A DNA stretch of 64,000 nucleotides from QHWT01 sp963755695 (GTDB taxonomy: Bacteria; Acidobacteriota; Vicinamibacteria; Vicinamibacterales; 2-12-FULL-66-21). Positions 30,259 to 38,940 of the stretch are shown here, piece after piece (within the stretch, counting starts at the first letter, position 1; each line of letters starts with the position of its first letter). Made by a program: the position numbers and the translations under genes. The stretch lies in contig CAVWLB010000010.1 of the NCBI GenBank assembly GCA_963755695.1, positions 2,108,001 to 2,172,000 of the forward strand, read 5' to 3'. Under the pieces are notes generated by a model that was not told the DNA's origin, did not search any database, and worked only from the letters and a program-made list of their open reading frames with translations.

Positions 30259-30707
30259 GTGAAGCGTTTCGGACGGTGCTGGTCGCGTTCGGCGGGCTCG
30301 CCCTCGGCTTTACCTGGCAATCGATTCGAACCTCCTTGGTCCCGGCATCTTCGCCCGACCGGCTGGTCGCGGAGCTCCGGCTCGCGCAGTTCGCTGCGCT
30401 GATTCTCACGCTGACCGCCGGGGCCTACATCGGCTTCGCCGTGGTGCGCGAGAACCAGCCGGGTGTGGGACTGGACGTCGCGCTGGCGGTCGGCTTCTTC
30501 CTGGTTGCCGCGGTCACGATGGTGCGCGATCCGCGTCAGGCGCTGACGATCGTTGCGCTCGCCTTCGCCGCACACGCCATCGTCGACGTCCTGCACCGTC
30601 CCGGGCTGCTGCCGGAAGATCTGGCGCCACGGTGGTATTCGATCGGCTGCGCCATCTACGATGTCTATCTCGGCGCGCTCTGTTACCTGCCGATGCTCAA
30701 GCGATGA
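30255..30707 (+). CDS. Small four-helix membrane protein, function unknown
   Basis: Intact 150-residue protein from GTG 30255. Hydrophobic segments: FRTVLVAFGGLALGFTW, FAALILTLTAGAYIGFAVV, DVALAVGFFLVAAVTMV and LTIVALAFAAHAIVDVL; then HRPGLLPEDLAPRW and YDVYLGALCYLPMLKR. No catalytic motif was recognised. The four-base overlap with the HD-GYP gene suggests co-expression and perhaps a signalling link. Confidence 0.65.
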   Translation: MSEAFRTVLVAFGGLALGFTWQSIRTSLVPASSPDRLVAELRLAQFAALILTLTAGAYIGFAVVRENQPGVGLDVALAVGFFLVAAVTMVRDPRQALTIVALAFAAHAIVDVLHRPGLLPEDLAPRWYSIGCAIYDVYLGALCYLPMLKR

Positions 30708-30805
30708 TCGAGGCTCGAATCCGGACGGGACCTCGATGATCATTTTTCTGTCCCACGGTTCCGCTTTGGCGGAAGATAGGGATTTACGGTTTGAAAGAGG
30801 GTCTG

Positions 30806-32435
30806 ATGTCACGTCTCCGACCAACGTGCGCAGCGATGGCGTTGCTGCTGTCCTGCCTGATCTGGGCGCGCCCCGCGCTGTCACACCAGGAGGCGCAGCA
30901 GAGCGCGTCCAAGCCAAAGCTGGTGGTCTTCCTCGCGGTCGATCAGATGCGCGCCGATTACCTCGAGCGCTATGCGTCGTTGTACGACAAGGGTCTCAAG
31001 CGTCTGATCCACCGGGGCGCGTGGTTCAAGAAAGCGGCCTATCCATACCTCAATACGGTCACCTGCGCCGGTCATTCAACGCTCGGTACGGGCACATTTC
31101 CTTACAAGCACGGAATGGTGCTGAACCAGTGGTACGAGCGGAATGAAGACAAGATTGTCACGTGTAACGCGGACCCGTCGACCACGGAAGTGAGCTACGG
31201 CAAGTTCGGCGGCCCCGGCGAAAGCGCGAAGCGCATGCAGATGCCGACGCTCGCGGAGTTGATGCATCGCACCGAAAAGGCGCAGGTCGTCACCATGTCA
31301 ATCAAGTCGCGATCGGCGATTGGCCTGGCCGGTCACGAAGGGGACTCGGTCACCTGGCTCGACGAACGCGGCGCCTGGGAGACGTCGACCGCGTACACGA
31401 AGACCCCGGATGCCTGGCTGGCCGCCTTCGTCAAGGGCAATCCGATCACCCGCGATGCGGGCAAGGTCTGGGAACGCACCCTGCCGGCGAATCGCTATCA
31501 GTACACTGACGATGCGTGCGGGCGAGGGCAAGCCGAACGGCTGGTCGACCACGTTCCCGCATCCCCTCGGGCCGGCCGGCGATGCCGCGTACATTGCTCA
31601 CTGGGTGCAATCACCGTTTGCCAACGACTATCTCGGCGAGATGGCGGAAGCGGCTATCGATTCGCTGCACCTTGGCAAGGGTCCGAATATCGATTTCCTT
31701 GGCGTGAGCTTTTCCTCTCTCGATGTCGTCGGGCACACGTTCGGCCCGCGCAGCCACGAAGTGCAGGATGTGCTCGTCCGTCTCGACGCGACACTCGGCA
31801 AGCTGCTCGAGTACCTGGACGAAAACGTCGGCGACGGCAATTACGTCCTCGCCTTGAGCGCCGACCATGGCGTCGGCGACATTCCGGAACAGATCGGCAA
31901 CGGCGGACGTCAGACCGCGCCGGTGATCACCGCGGCAGTGGAGGCCGCGCTGAAGCCGCTTCTGGGCAAGGGCCCCTTCGTCGAGACCAACGCATACACC
32001 GACCTGTATCTCAAGCCTGAAGCAGCCGAGAAATTGAAGAGCGACCCTCGGGTCTTCAAGGCCATCAGCGATGCGCTTCTGAAAGTCTCCGGTGTCGGGC
32101 GCGTCCTCAAGGGAGATGATCTCGCGTCCGAATCTGCACGGACTTCAAAGGATCGGGAGGTGCGAGCGGCCGCCCTGAGCTACTTCCCGGGTCGAAGTGG
32201 CGACATCATCATCATCCCGAAGGAAAACTGGCTGCTTGCTGCGAGCGTGACCACCCACGGCACGCTCTATCCGTACGACCAGCGCGTTCCCGTCCTCTTC
32301 TATGGCGCCGGCATCCGCCCGGGCGCCTACAACGATCCGGCGACTCCCGCGGACGTCGCGGCGACGCTCGCATCGATCGTTGGCGTCCAACTGCCATCGC
32401 CCGATGGTCAGGTCCTCAAGAGTGCTCTGCACTAG
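30806..32435 (+). CDS. PafA-like secreted alkaline phosphatase, one frame break
   Basis: AlkP-superfamily phosphomonoesterase. A signal peptide (AAMALLLSCLIWARPALSH) precedes LVVFLAVDQMRADYL, the first metal Asp. The nucleophile region NTVTCAGHSTLGTG follows, as in PafA, where a Thr is nucleophile. Further metal ligands are in SFSSLDVVGHTFGPRSHEVQ and ALSADHGVGDIPE, and the end is HGTLYPYDQRVPVLFYG. One frame change near 31520. ATG 30806 follows AAAGAGGG with good spacing. Inferred role: phosphate acquisition from organic phosphate in the periplasm or outside. Confidence 0.85.
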
Positions 32436-32451
32436 GTCGGAAAGGATTCCC

Positions 32452-34095
32452 ATGCGTGTCCATCGGTGGTTCGCGCGCGCGACGCGTGCTGTGGTCGCGG
32501 CTGTCTTTCTTTTCGGGTCAGCCGGCAGCGTCTGGGCGCAGACCTCCCGTGATCGGGTTTCCGTCGCCCCGTCGTCGCTCATGGAGCTGCGGCGGTGGGA
32601 CGCGCAAACCGAGCGGATGCTGCGGGATCGCGATCTGCGCCTTCGTGACCGCCACGAAGACAAGCTGATTCCAGGTCGGTTGATTGAGCGCGCGGACCAG
32701 TACTACCAGGGCGTGCGGGTGTTCGGCGGAGACGTCGCGCGACAGCTGCAAGGGGGCGTGCTCATTTCGGTATTCGGGATGCTCTATCCCAACGTCTCGG
32801 TCGACACGGTCGCGAGGATCGACGCAGACCGCGCGCGGGAGGTGGTCGAGGCGAAGAGCGGGGCCGAACTCGCCCCGACCCGCCAGCCGGAGCTCGTCGT
32901 GCTGCCGCAGGACGGCCGCTACAAGTTGACGTGGCGTCTGTCGGCCGCAACCAGCGCCGACATACGGGAGTACTTCGTCGACGCGCACGACGGTTCGATC
33001 GTCTTCGACTACAGCGTGATGGAGAGACAGGCGGCAGTCGGCCAGGCGCGCGGCGTGCTCGGCGATACGAAGAAGATCAGCGTGAGCGGCGGCAGCGGGC
33101 ACTTCACCGCGCAGGATCGGCTGCGTCCGCCTTCGATCCGCACGCTGGACATGAAAGGCGACCTCACGCGCACGCTCAACATCCTCAACGGCTTCCCCAT
33201 CGGCGCCGGCGATTTCGCGGCCGACGATGACAACAACTGGACGGATGGCGCCGTCGACGACGCGCACGTGTACCAAGGCTGGACCTACGACTACTACTTC
33301 AAGCGGTTTGGCCGCCATGGGCTCGACAACCACGACATCGAGATCACCGGGCTGGCCAATCCCGTGCGCCGCTCGGATCTCCAGACCTCCTCCGACGAAG
33401 TGATTGGCACCTTCTTCCTCAACGCCTTCTACGCCGGCGGCGGCTTCATGGTCTACGGCGTGGGACTACCGGCGGGGTTTTTCACCATCTCGCCCATCGG
33501 CAACCAGACGTGGGACTTCCTCTCCGGCGGAATCGATATCGTGGCGCACGAGTTGACGCACGGCGTCACCGAGTTCACGTCCGGTCTGATCTCGCTGAAT
33601 GAATCGGGAGCCCTGAACGAAGCGTTCTCGGACATCATGGGCACCAGCGTCGAATTCTTCTTCCAGCCGCCAGGCAATGGCTCGATGCGGGCGGACTACC
33701 TGCTTGGCGAGGATGTCATCCGGCCGGGCGGCCTCCGTTCGATGTCGAATCCTTTGCCTTACGGCGACCCGGACCACTATTCCAAACGGTTTCTTGGGAG
33801 CGGGGACAACGGCGGCGTGCACACCAACTCCACCATCGCCAGCCATGCGTTCTACCTCGCCATCGAGGGAGGCACTAACGCCACGTCGGGATTGTCGGTG
33901 CAGGGTATCGGCGGAGCAAACCGCGAGCAGATGGAGAAAGTGTTCTATCGCGGCTTCACCGAACTGCTGCCGTCGAACGCAACGTTCGCCGTGGCACGCG
34001 CGGCAACCATTCAGGCGGCGCGCGATCTCTACGGCGCGGGTGGCAACGTGGAACGCGCCGTCACCGAAGCCTGGACCGCCGTGGGGGTGAACTGA
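32452..34095 (+). CDS. Secreted M4-family (thermolysin-like) metalloprotease
   Basis: Intact at 547 residues. Signal peptide (TRAVVAAVFLFGSAGSVWAQ), an FTP/PepSY-type propeptide (residues about 30-200), then the catalytic domain. DNNWTDGAVDDAHVYQGWTY is followed by DIVAHELTHGVTEFTSGL (HExxH) and the third zinc ligand in ESGALNEAFSDIMG. NGGVHTNSTIASHAFY carries the substrate-site His region. ATG 32452 is preceded by GGAAAGGA. The stop overlaps the next start as TGATG, so protease and barrel protein are coupled. Confidence 0.95.
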   Translation: MRVHRWFARATRAVVAAVFLFGSAGSVWAQTSRDRVSVAPSSLMELRRWDAQTERMLRDRDLRLRDRHEDKLIPGRLIERADQYYQGVRVFGGDVARQLQGGVLISVFGMLYPNVSVDTVARIDADRAREVVEAKSGAELAPTRQPELVVLPQDGRYKLTWRLSAATSADIREYFVDAHDGSIVFDYSVMERQAAVGQARGVLGDTKKISVSGGSGHFTAQDRLRPPSIRTLDMKGDLTRTLNILNGFPIGAGDFAADDDNNWTDGAVDDAHVYQGWTYDYYFKRFGRHGLDNHDIEITGLANPVRRSDLQTSSDEVIGTFFLNAFYAGGGFMVYGVGLPAGFFTISPIGNQTWDFLSGGIDIVAHELTHGVTEFTSGLISLNESGALNEAFSDIMGTSVEFFFQPPGNGSMRADYLLGEDVIRPGGLRSMSNPLPYGDPDHYSKRFLGSGDNGGVHTNSTIASHAFYLAIEGGTNATSGLSVQGIGGANREQMEKVFYRGFTELLPSNATFAVARAATIQAARDLYGAGGNVERAVTEAWTAVGVN

Positions 34096-34850
34096 TGGGG
34101 GCGACCAACAGACGGATCATGCCCACACTGGTTGCGCTGCTGACGCTCGCGTCGCCGGCCGCGGCACAATCCCCCACCGAGCGGTTCTGGGTCGGCGTGA
34201 GCGGCGGCGTGCAAGGCACGTCGAACGGCTTCAGCGACGGCTTCGACTTCGCCAGCCAGTTTCAGGATCAGGAACGGAGCACCGCCTCGGTCGACTATCC
34301 GGTAAAGGGCGGACCGCTGGTCGACGGCACGTTCGCGGTGCGTCTCTGGAAAGGGTTCGCCGTCGGGATCGGGGTCAGCCACTTCTCGAAGCGCAGCGAC
34401 GCGACGGTGAACGCGCAAGTGGCGCACCCGTTTCAGTTCAACCAGTTCCGATCGATCGAAGGCAGCACCAGCACGTCGCGCAGCGAGACCGGTGTACACC
34501 TGCAGTTCGAATACCTGTTCCCGCTCAGCGATCGTTTCCGGGTGATTGCGTTCGCCGGCCCCTCGTGGCTCGACGTCGAGCAGACCTTCGTCACCGATGT
34601 TCAATATTCGCAGGCGTTCCCATTCGACACCGCGTCCTTCTCGAGCGCGACGACGCGTCGCTCCTCGGCGAGCGGCACCGGAGGCAATGTCGGCGCCGAC
34701 GTGATCTGGATGTTCGCGCGCCGCTTCGGCGTCGGCGGTCTCGTCCAATACTCGGCGGCCCAGGTCGAACTGGACACCGGCACCAACCGCACCATTACGG
34801 TCGACGCGGGAGGGATCCAGGCGGGGGGCGGATTGCGTATCGTGTTCTGA
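34095..34850 (+). CDS. Outer-membrane beta-barrel protein
   Basis: 251 residues. Signal peptide (IMPTLVALLTLASPAAAQ), then alternating amphipathic strands (FWVGVSGGVQG, GFAVGIGVSHFSKRS, GVHLQFEYLFPLSD, FRVIAFAGPSWLDVEQTF, RFGVGGLVQYSAAQVEL) ending AGGGLRIVF. The terminal Phe is the BAM-recognition type. No specific family recognised. Possibly an anchor or channel for the M4 protease encoded one base upstream (inference from coupling). Confidence 0.75.
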   Translation: MGATNRRIMPTLVALLTLASPAAAQSPTERFWVGVSGGVQGTSNGFSDGFDFASQFQDQERSTASVDYPVKGGPLVDGTFAVRLWKGFAVGIGVSHFSKRSDATVNAQVAHPFQFNQFRSIEGSTSTSRSETGVHLQFEYLFPLSDRFRVIAFAGPSWLDVEQTFVTDVQYSQAFPFDTASFSSATTRRSSASGTGGNVGADVIWMFARRFGVGGLVQYSAAQVELDTGTNRTITVDAGGIQAGGGLRIVF

Positions 34851-34859
34851 ACCGATTTG

Positions 34860-35060
34860 ACCAGGTTCTCGGGTTCTCGGGTTCTCAGGTTCACGGGTTC
34901 TGGGTTCACGGGTTCTCGGGTTCTCGGGTTCTTGGGTTCACGGGTTCTTGGGTTCCTGAGCTCTTGAATTCGGGCGGAGAACCTGAGAGAACCAAGGAAC
35001 CAAAAGAACCCAAGAACCAGAACCCGTGAACCCGAGAACCAGAGAACCTGAGAACGTGCT
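34860..35060. repeat. Dialect-5 array (GGTTCTCGGGTTCTCAGG words), second copy
   Basis: Starts ten bases after the barrel-protein stop with GGTTCTCGGGTTCTCGGG words, turns at about 34968-34985 (AATTCGGGCGGAGAACC) and returns with GAACCCGAGAACCAGAGAACC words. Same vocabulary, same order and a similar turn (TTCGG then GGAGAACC) as the 14228-14420 copy, each in the sense of its upstream gene. Confidence 0.88.
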
Positions 35061-35075
35061 CAGTTCGATTCACCC

Positions 35076-35408
35076 ATGTCTGTCACGTTTCAGCAGCGTG
35101 TCCTGGCCGCAGTCCGGCGCATCCCGGCGGGCCAGGTAGCCACCTACGGGGATATTGCCGCTGTCGCCGGCCAACCGCGCGCGGCCCGCGCCGTCGGAAA
35201 CATCATGAAAGGCTGCACCGTCCATGGGGTCCCCTGCCATCGCGTGGTCGCGGCGGGCGGCCAGCTGGGGGGCTACGGGGGCAATGAAAGCCTGAAACGG
35301 GCACTTCTGAGGGCTGAAGGCATTACCGTTATCGGCAAACAAATCCGTGGTTTTGCCGCCATTCGGTGGAAATCCCGGGCAACGCGGCGCCGGCAGGGCC
35401 ACGTCTAA
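35076..35408 (+). CDS. Methylated-DNA-[protein]-cysteine S-methyltransferase (MGMT, C-terminal domain only)
   Basis: 110-residue protein made only of the DNA-binding methyltransferase domain: FQQRVLAAVRRIPAGQVATY, then ARAVGNIM and the active-site motif VPCHRVVAAGGQLGGYGG. The acceptor Cys is residue 54, so this is a methyl acceptor rather than an alkyltransferase-like protein (which has Trp there). It repairs O6-alkylguanine. Intact; one base separates its stop from the sigma-factor ATG. Confidence 0.9.
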   Translation: MSVTFQQRVLAAVRRIPAGQVATYGDIAAVAGQPRAARAVGNIMKGCTVHGVPCHRVVAAGGQLGGYGGNESLKRALLRAEGITVIGKQIRGFAAIRWKSRATRRRQGHV

Positions 35409-35409
35409 G

Positions 35410-36021
35410 ATGACAGAGCATCGCCTCGGCGGAGCTCAGGAAACGACGTCAGCGCCCGGAGCGCCGGATCGGGCGCGGGCCGCGGAGCTCAAACTGGTGG
35501 AGCGATGCCGTCGGGGGGAGCCCGGCGCCTTCGAGGACCTGTACCGGGCACACGCGGGCCGTCTGTTCAGTCTGGCGTGCCGAATGCTCGGCAATCCGGC
35601 CGACGCGGAGGATCTCCTGCAGGACATCTTTCTTTCGGCGCACCGGAAGCTGGACAGCTTTCGTGGAGAGTCGGCGCTCGGCACGTGGTTGTACCGGCTG
35701 GCGACGAATCAGATCCTCGATCACGTGCGAAGCCGCGCCGCCCGCGCCGGGCAGATCACCGATGGGCTGGAAGATGCGACGGTGCTTGCCGACGCCGGCG
35801 AGCACCGGCTCGGCGATCGCGCAATCGCCCGGATCGATCTGGAACGCGCGCTCGCGCAGTTGCCCGAAGGATGCCGCGCCGCGTTCGTGTTGCACGATGT
35901 CGAAGGGTTGGAGCATCGTGAGGTAGCCGAGGTGCTCGGGATCGCCGAGGGAACGTCGAAATCGCAGGTGCACAAGGCGCGGTTGCGATTGCGGGCGCTG
36001 CTCGGGGAAAAGAGTAGGTAG
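35410..36021 (+). CDS. ECF RNA polymerase sigma factor (sigma-E-like)
   Basis: 203 residues. Region 2 at about 28-95: LVERCRRGEPGAFEDLYRAH, then ADAEDLLQDIFLSAHRKLDS and LGTWLYRLATNQILDHVRSR. Region 4 at about 145-195: LAQLPEGCRAAFVLHDVEGL, EHREVAEVLGIAEGTSKSQV, HKARLRLRALL. An N-terminal extension of about 25 residues is disordered-looking. Followed by its likely anti-sigma factor. The TAG stop lies within dialect-2 words. Intact. Confidence 0.93.
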   Translation: MTEHRLGGAQETTSAPGAPDRARAAELKLVERCRRGEPGAFEDLYRAHAGRLFSLACRMLGNPADAEDLLQDIFLSAHRKLDSFRGESALGTWLYRLATNQILDHVRSRAARAGQITDGLEDATVLADAGEHRLGDRAIARIDLERALAQLPEGCRAAFVLHDVEGLEHREVAEVLGIAEGTSKSQVHKARLRLRALLGEKSR

Positions 36022-36045
36022 GAGGCAGGAGGCAGGAGACGGTTC
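36016..36045 (+). repeat. Short dialect-2 words (GTAGGAGGCAGGAGGCAGGAG)
   Basis: GGTAGGAGGCAGGAGGCAGG at the sigma-factor stop codon matches the GACAGGAGGCAGGAGGCCAG segment at about 7797-7816. Only one arm is present; the remaining gap to the anti-sigma ATG (GGTTCACGGGTTGGCAGCCG and so on) holds nothing recognised. Confidence 0.6.
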
Positions 36046-36093
36046 ACGGGTTGGCAGCCGCGAAACAGCGAACAGTAAACGATATTTACTCCC

Positions 36094-36831
36094 ATGGCTT
36101 GCACTCGCTACGTCACGCAGATCCAGGACCTGGTCGACGGCACGCTCGGCGCGATCCGCCGCGCGGAGCTCGAGATGCACCTGGAACAGTGCGAGGACTG
36201 CCGCGCGCTGCTCGCGGATCTCCGCCGCATTCGTGATGCCGCGGGATCGCTCGAGGAGTTGCAGCCGCCCGATCGCGTGTGGCTGCAGATTGCGGGGCGT
36301 CTGCGCCAGGAGGGCCGGCTTGCCGACACCACCGCTTCGGCCGCGCCACGCCGCTCCTATGCGGCACTGCTGGCGCTGGCGGCGGCCCTCCTGATCGCGG
36401 TGGGGGCCTCGTTGGTGCTGCTCTGGCCGCGCGGCGAGACCACGCGTGCGCCGGTGCAGGCGGGTACCACGGCGCCCGCCAGCGGCAACCCGGCGCCGGC
36501 CGCTTCCGTCGAAGATGTCGAGAACGAATTGCGGCAGGCGGAACAGCATTACGAATCCGCAATCGCCCGCCTCGAACAGATCACGAATTCCGATCAGACG
36601 ATGGACCCGCAGGTTGCGGCGACGTTGAAAAAGAACGTGCAGGTGATCGATCAGGCAATCGCGGAGAGCCGCGCCGCGCTCCGGACGGAACCGACGAGCG
36701 CACCGGCGCGCGGGGCGCTCTTCGAAGCCCTGAGGCAGAAGGTGACGATGCTGCAGGACACGATTGCGCTGATGAACGAGATGCGCAAGGGCAACAGTGC
36801 GGGCGCGGCGCAGGTACTGAACAAATCTTAG
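36094..36831 (+). CDS. Membrane anti-sigma factor with zinc-finger-like domain
   Basis: 245 residues. The N-terminal anti-sigma zinc-binding motif is AELEMHLEQCEDCRALLADL (H-x3-C-x2-C) with an earlier Cys at residue 3. A single transmembrane helix (YAALLALAAALLIAVGASLV, about residues 90-112) separates it from a periplasmic part with a coiled-coil (VENELRQAEQHYESAIARLE). Holds the adjacent ECF sigma factor until an envelope signal arrives (family knowledge). Intact. Confidence 0.88.
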   Translation: MACTRYVTQIQDLVDGTLGAIRRAELEMHLEQCEDCRALLADLRRIRDAAGSLEELQPPDRVWLQIAGRLRQEGRLADTTASAAPRRSYAALLALAAALLIAVGASLVLLWPRGETTRAPVQAGTTAPASGNPAPAASVEDVENELRQAEQHYESAIARLEQITNSDQTMDPQVAATLKKNVQVIDQAIAESRAALRTEPTSAPARGALFEALRQKVTMLQDTIALMNEMRKGNSAGAAQVLNKS

Positions 36832-36843
36832 TCAGCGGTTCAC

Positions 36844-37902
36844 ATGAGACAGATGCGGATTCAATTCCTTTTCGCGGCGCTCCTGGCACTGATCACGACG
36901 CCGCGTCCGGCCGACGCCCAGGTTTATCCCGAACGGCTCACCGAGAAAATGAAATACGCCGTCGCGGCATATCAGCGCCGCGATCGCGACGAACGCGAGG
37001 AGCAAACCGACCGCACCACCAAGACGGTGCGCGTCGGCGCGAACGGCGAACTGTCGTTGGGCAACGTCTCCGGCGACATCACGGTCACGCGCGGCAGCGG
37101 CAACGACGCCACCGTCGAAATCATCAAGGTCGCAAAGGCGCGGAGCGCGGATGAAGCACGCGAACTGCTCACGCTGGTGACGGTGGAGGTCAACGAGCGC
37201 AACGGACGCGCGGAAGTGAAGACGCGGTATCCGAGCGGCGACGAGAACCGCCGCAACAATCGGCGCAATTACAACGTCACGGTGACATACAACGTCCAGG
37301 CGCCGGCGGGTACGCGCCTCGACGTCAACTCGGTTTCGGGCAACATCAAGGTCAGCGACATCAAGGGAGAGCTCAGCGTCGGCACGGTCAGCGGCAACGT
37401 CAGCGTCACCTCGGCGGGAGCGATCGCGTCTGCCAAGAGCGTGTCCGGCAACGTCGAGATCATCAACGCGCAGGGTGAAGAGAGCCTCGAGGCGAGCAGC
37501 GTCAGCGGCGACGTCACGATGCAGCGCGTCACCGTGCGGCGAATCGATGCCGGGTCGGTGAGCGGCAACGTCAAGCTCGATGAGGTCCAGTGCGACCGGG
37601 CCGAGGGGCACTCGACCAGCGGCAACATCAGCTTCGCCGGCACCCTGGCCCGCCGCGGGCGTTACGAGCTCAAGTCGTTTTCCGGCGAAGTGCACCTGGC
37701 GATCAGCGGCGCCACCGGCTTCGAAGTCGAGGCCACCACGTTCTCCGGCGACGTCAGGTCGGACCTGCCGATCACGATCCGCGGTAACACCGATCCCGAC
37801 GAGCACAAGCGCCGCCGTTCACTGACCGGTACCTACGGCGATGGCAGCGCGGTCCTCGAGCTCTCCACGTTCAGCGGCAGCATTGTCATCGCCAAGAAAT
37901 GA
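36844..37902 (+). CDS. Secreted DUF4097 beta-repeat protein
   Basis: 352 residues with a signal peptide (FLFAALLALITTPRPADA). The body is a ladder of short strands with the recurring S-x-S-G-N/D-V/I unit: LGNVSGDITV, VNSVSGNIKVSD, VGTVSGNVSV, AKSVSGNVEI, ASSVSGDVTM, AGSVSGNVKL, GHSTSGNISF, and FSG variants near the end. This predicts a right-handed beta-helix-like fold. It lies 12 bases after the anti-sigma gene, so it is a probable member of the same regulon; function unknown. Intact. Confidence 0.88.
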   Translation: MRQMRIQFLFAALLALITTPRPADAQVYPERLTEKMKYAVAAYQRRDRDEREEQTDRTTKTVRVGANGELSLGNVSGDITVTRGSGNDATVEIIKVAKARSADEARELLTLVTVEVNERNGRAEVKTRYPSGDENRRNNRRNYNVTVTYNVQAPAGTRLDVNSVSGNIKVSDIKGELSVGTVSGNVSVTSAGAIASAKSVSGNVEIINAQGEESLEASSVSGDVTMQRVTVRRIDAGSVSGNVKLDEVQCDRAEGHSTSGNISFAGTLARRGRYELKSFSGEVHLAISGATGFEVEATTFSGDVRSDLPITIRGNTDPDEHKRRRSLTGTYGDGSAVLELSTFSGSIVIAKK

Positions 37903-37907
37903 GGTAA

Positions 37908-38100
37908 GGGTGCAAGGTGCTATGTGCGCTGGGTGCTACGTGCGACCGAGTGCAAGGTGCAACCAGGCGCCCGAACCTGCACCTAACACCTAACACCTGG
38001 CACCTGGCACCTGACACCTGGCACCTGACACCTGGCACCCCTGGCACCAGTCGCACCGAGCACATAGCACGTCGCACCCTTGCACCCAGCACCCTTAACG
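37908..38100. repeat. Dialect-4 array, full copy (GTGCAAGGTGCTATGTGC / CACCTGGCACCTGACACC words)
   Basis: First arm AAGGGTGCAAGGTGCTATGTG and GGGTGCTACGTGC; second arm ACCTAACACCTGGCACCTGG and GAGCACATAGCACGTCGCACC. The second arm is longer than the first. It begins five bases after the DUF4097 stop. 38101-38237 is then a leader with a TATAAT box and no further repeat. Confidence 0.85.
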
Positions 38101-38179
38101 CAGCACCGGGTGCGCAAGCTCATCCGGCATGCGGCTTGCTTCCCTAATTGAGCGTCATGCCACAACCGGGCCTGACCGA

Positions 38180-38185
38180 TATAAT
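38180..38185 (+). promoter_or_regulatory. Perfect -10 box TATAAT
   Basis: TATAAT stands 52 bases upstream of the ATG at 38238. The 17-base-upstream position (ATGCCA) is a poor -35; TTGAGC at 38148-38153 is too far away. It probably marks an independent promoter for the small secreted protein. Confidence 0.5.
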
Positions 38186-38237
38186 TGAATACAGATGGGC
38201 AGGGTCAGCCCATACGAGATCACGCTTGGAGGCGATG

Positions 38238-38843
38238 ATGAAGCAGTGGGTGATCGCAGGCACGCTCGCGGGCTCGCTCGCGTTTGGCGGGTTGACGCTG
38301 GCGCAGCAACCAGCGGCGCAGCAGCCCTCGACGCCGGCGCAGCAGCCGACGACCGCGGAGAAACCCGGAGACCAGACCACCAAGCCGGCCGCAAAGCCCC
38401 ACGCCAAGCGCGCCAGCACCACAGACCAGTCGGCGGCCGAAGCTCGTGAACCAAAGGCGCAGCCGAATACCGCAACCGAACCAAACGCCAGCGACGCGGC
38501 CCTGGCGCTCGGGACCGTTCGTATTCCTCGCGCTGTGAAAGCAGACGGCAAGGACCTCCCCGCCGGCAGCTATCAGGTGCGGCTCACGGCGGAGGAATCG
38601 AAACCGAATGCCGTCGGCGCGAGCGAGACACTCGAACGCTGGGTGGAATTCGTGCAGAAGGGAACCGTGAAGGGACGCGAGGTCGTCTCGATCGTTCCGC
38701 AGTCCGAGATCAGTCTCGTGCAGAAGGACACCCCGCCGGCGGCCAACGGGTCAAAGGTCCAGATACTCAAAGGTAACGATTACATGCGTGTCTGGATCAA
38801 CAAGGGCGGGAACCACTATCTCATTCATCTGGTTGCGGCGTAG
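38238..38843 (+). CDS. Small secreted protein, Gln/Pro/Ala-rich N-terminus, unknown function
   Basis: 201 residues from ATG 38238, which has TTGGAGG five bases upstream (ATG 38235 is too close to it). Signal peptide (WVIAGTLAGSLAFGGLTLAQ), then a low-complexity linker of about 75 residues (QQPAAQQPSTPAQQPTTAEK and onward). A compact C-terminal domain of about 110 residues follows (VRIPRAVKADGKDLPAGSYQ, LERWVEFVQKGTVKGREVVS, DYMRVWINKGGNHYLIHLVA). No family recognised. Intact. Confidence 0.75.
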   Translation: MKQWVIAGTLAGSLAFGGLTLAQQPAAQQPSTPAQQPTTAEKPGDQTTKPAAKPHAKRASTTDQSAAEAREPKAQPNTATEPNASDAALALGTVRIPRAVKADGKDLPAGSYQVRLTAEESKPNAVGASETLERWVEFVQKGTVKGREVVSIVPQSEISLVQKDTPPAANGSKVQILKGNDYMRVWINKGGNHYLIHLVAA

Positions 38844-38867
38844 CCGCACACGAGATCGACCCAGGGC

Positions 38868-38940
38868 TCATGACTTAAGGCTTAAGGCGGCTCAAGGCTC
38901 TTGAGCCGCCCTGAGCCATGAGTCGTGAGCCCTGAGCCCG
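38868..38940. terminator. Dialect-7 bidirectional hairpin between convergent genes
   Basis: GGCGGCTCAAG at 38886-38896 pairs perfectly with CTTGAGCCGCC at 38900-38910 around a GCT loop. It is flanked by partly complementary GGCTCATGACTTAAGGC and GGCTCAGGGCTCACGAC words. It starts right after the rng stop on the minus strand. Shares its vocabulary with the end of mtnA. Plausible bidirectional terminator despite lacking T-tracts. Confidence 0.7.
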
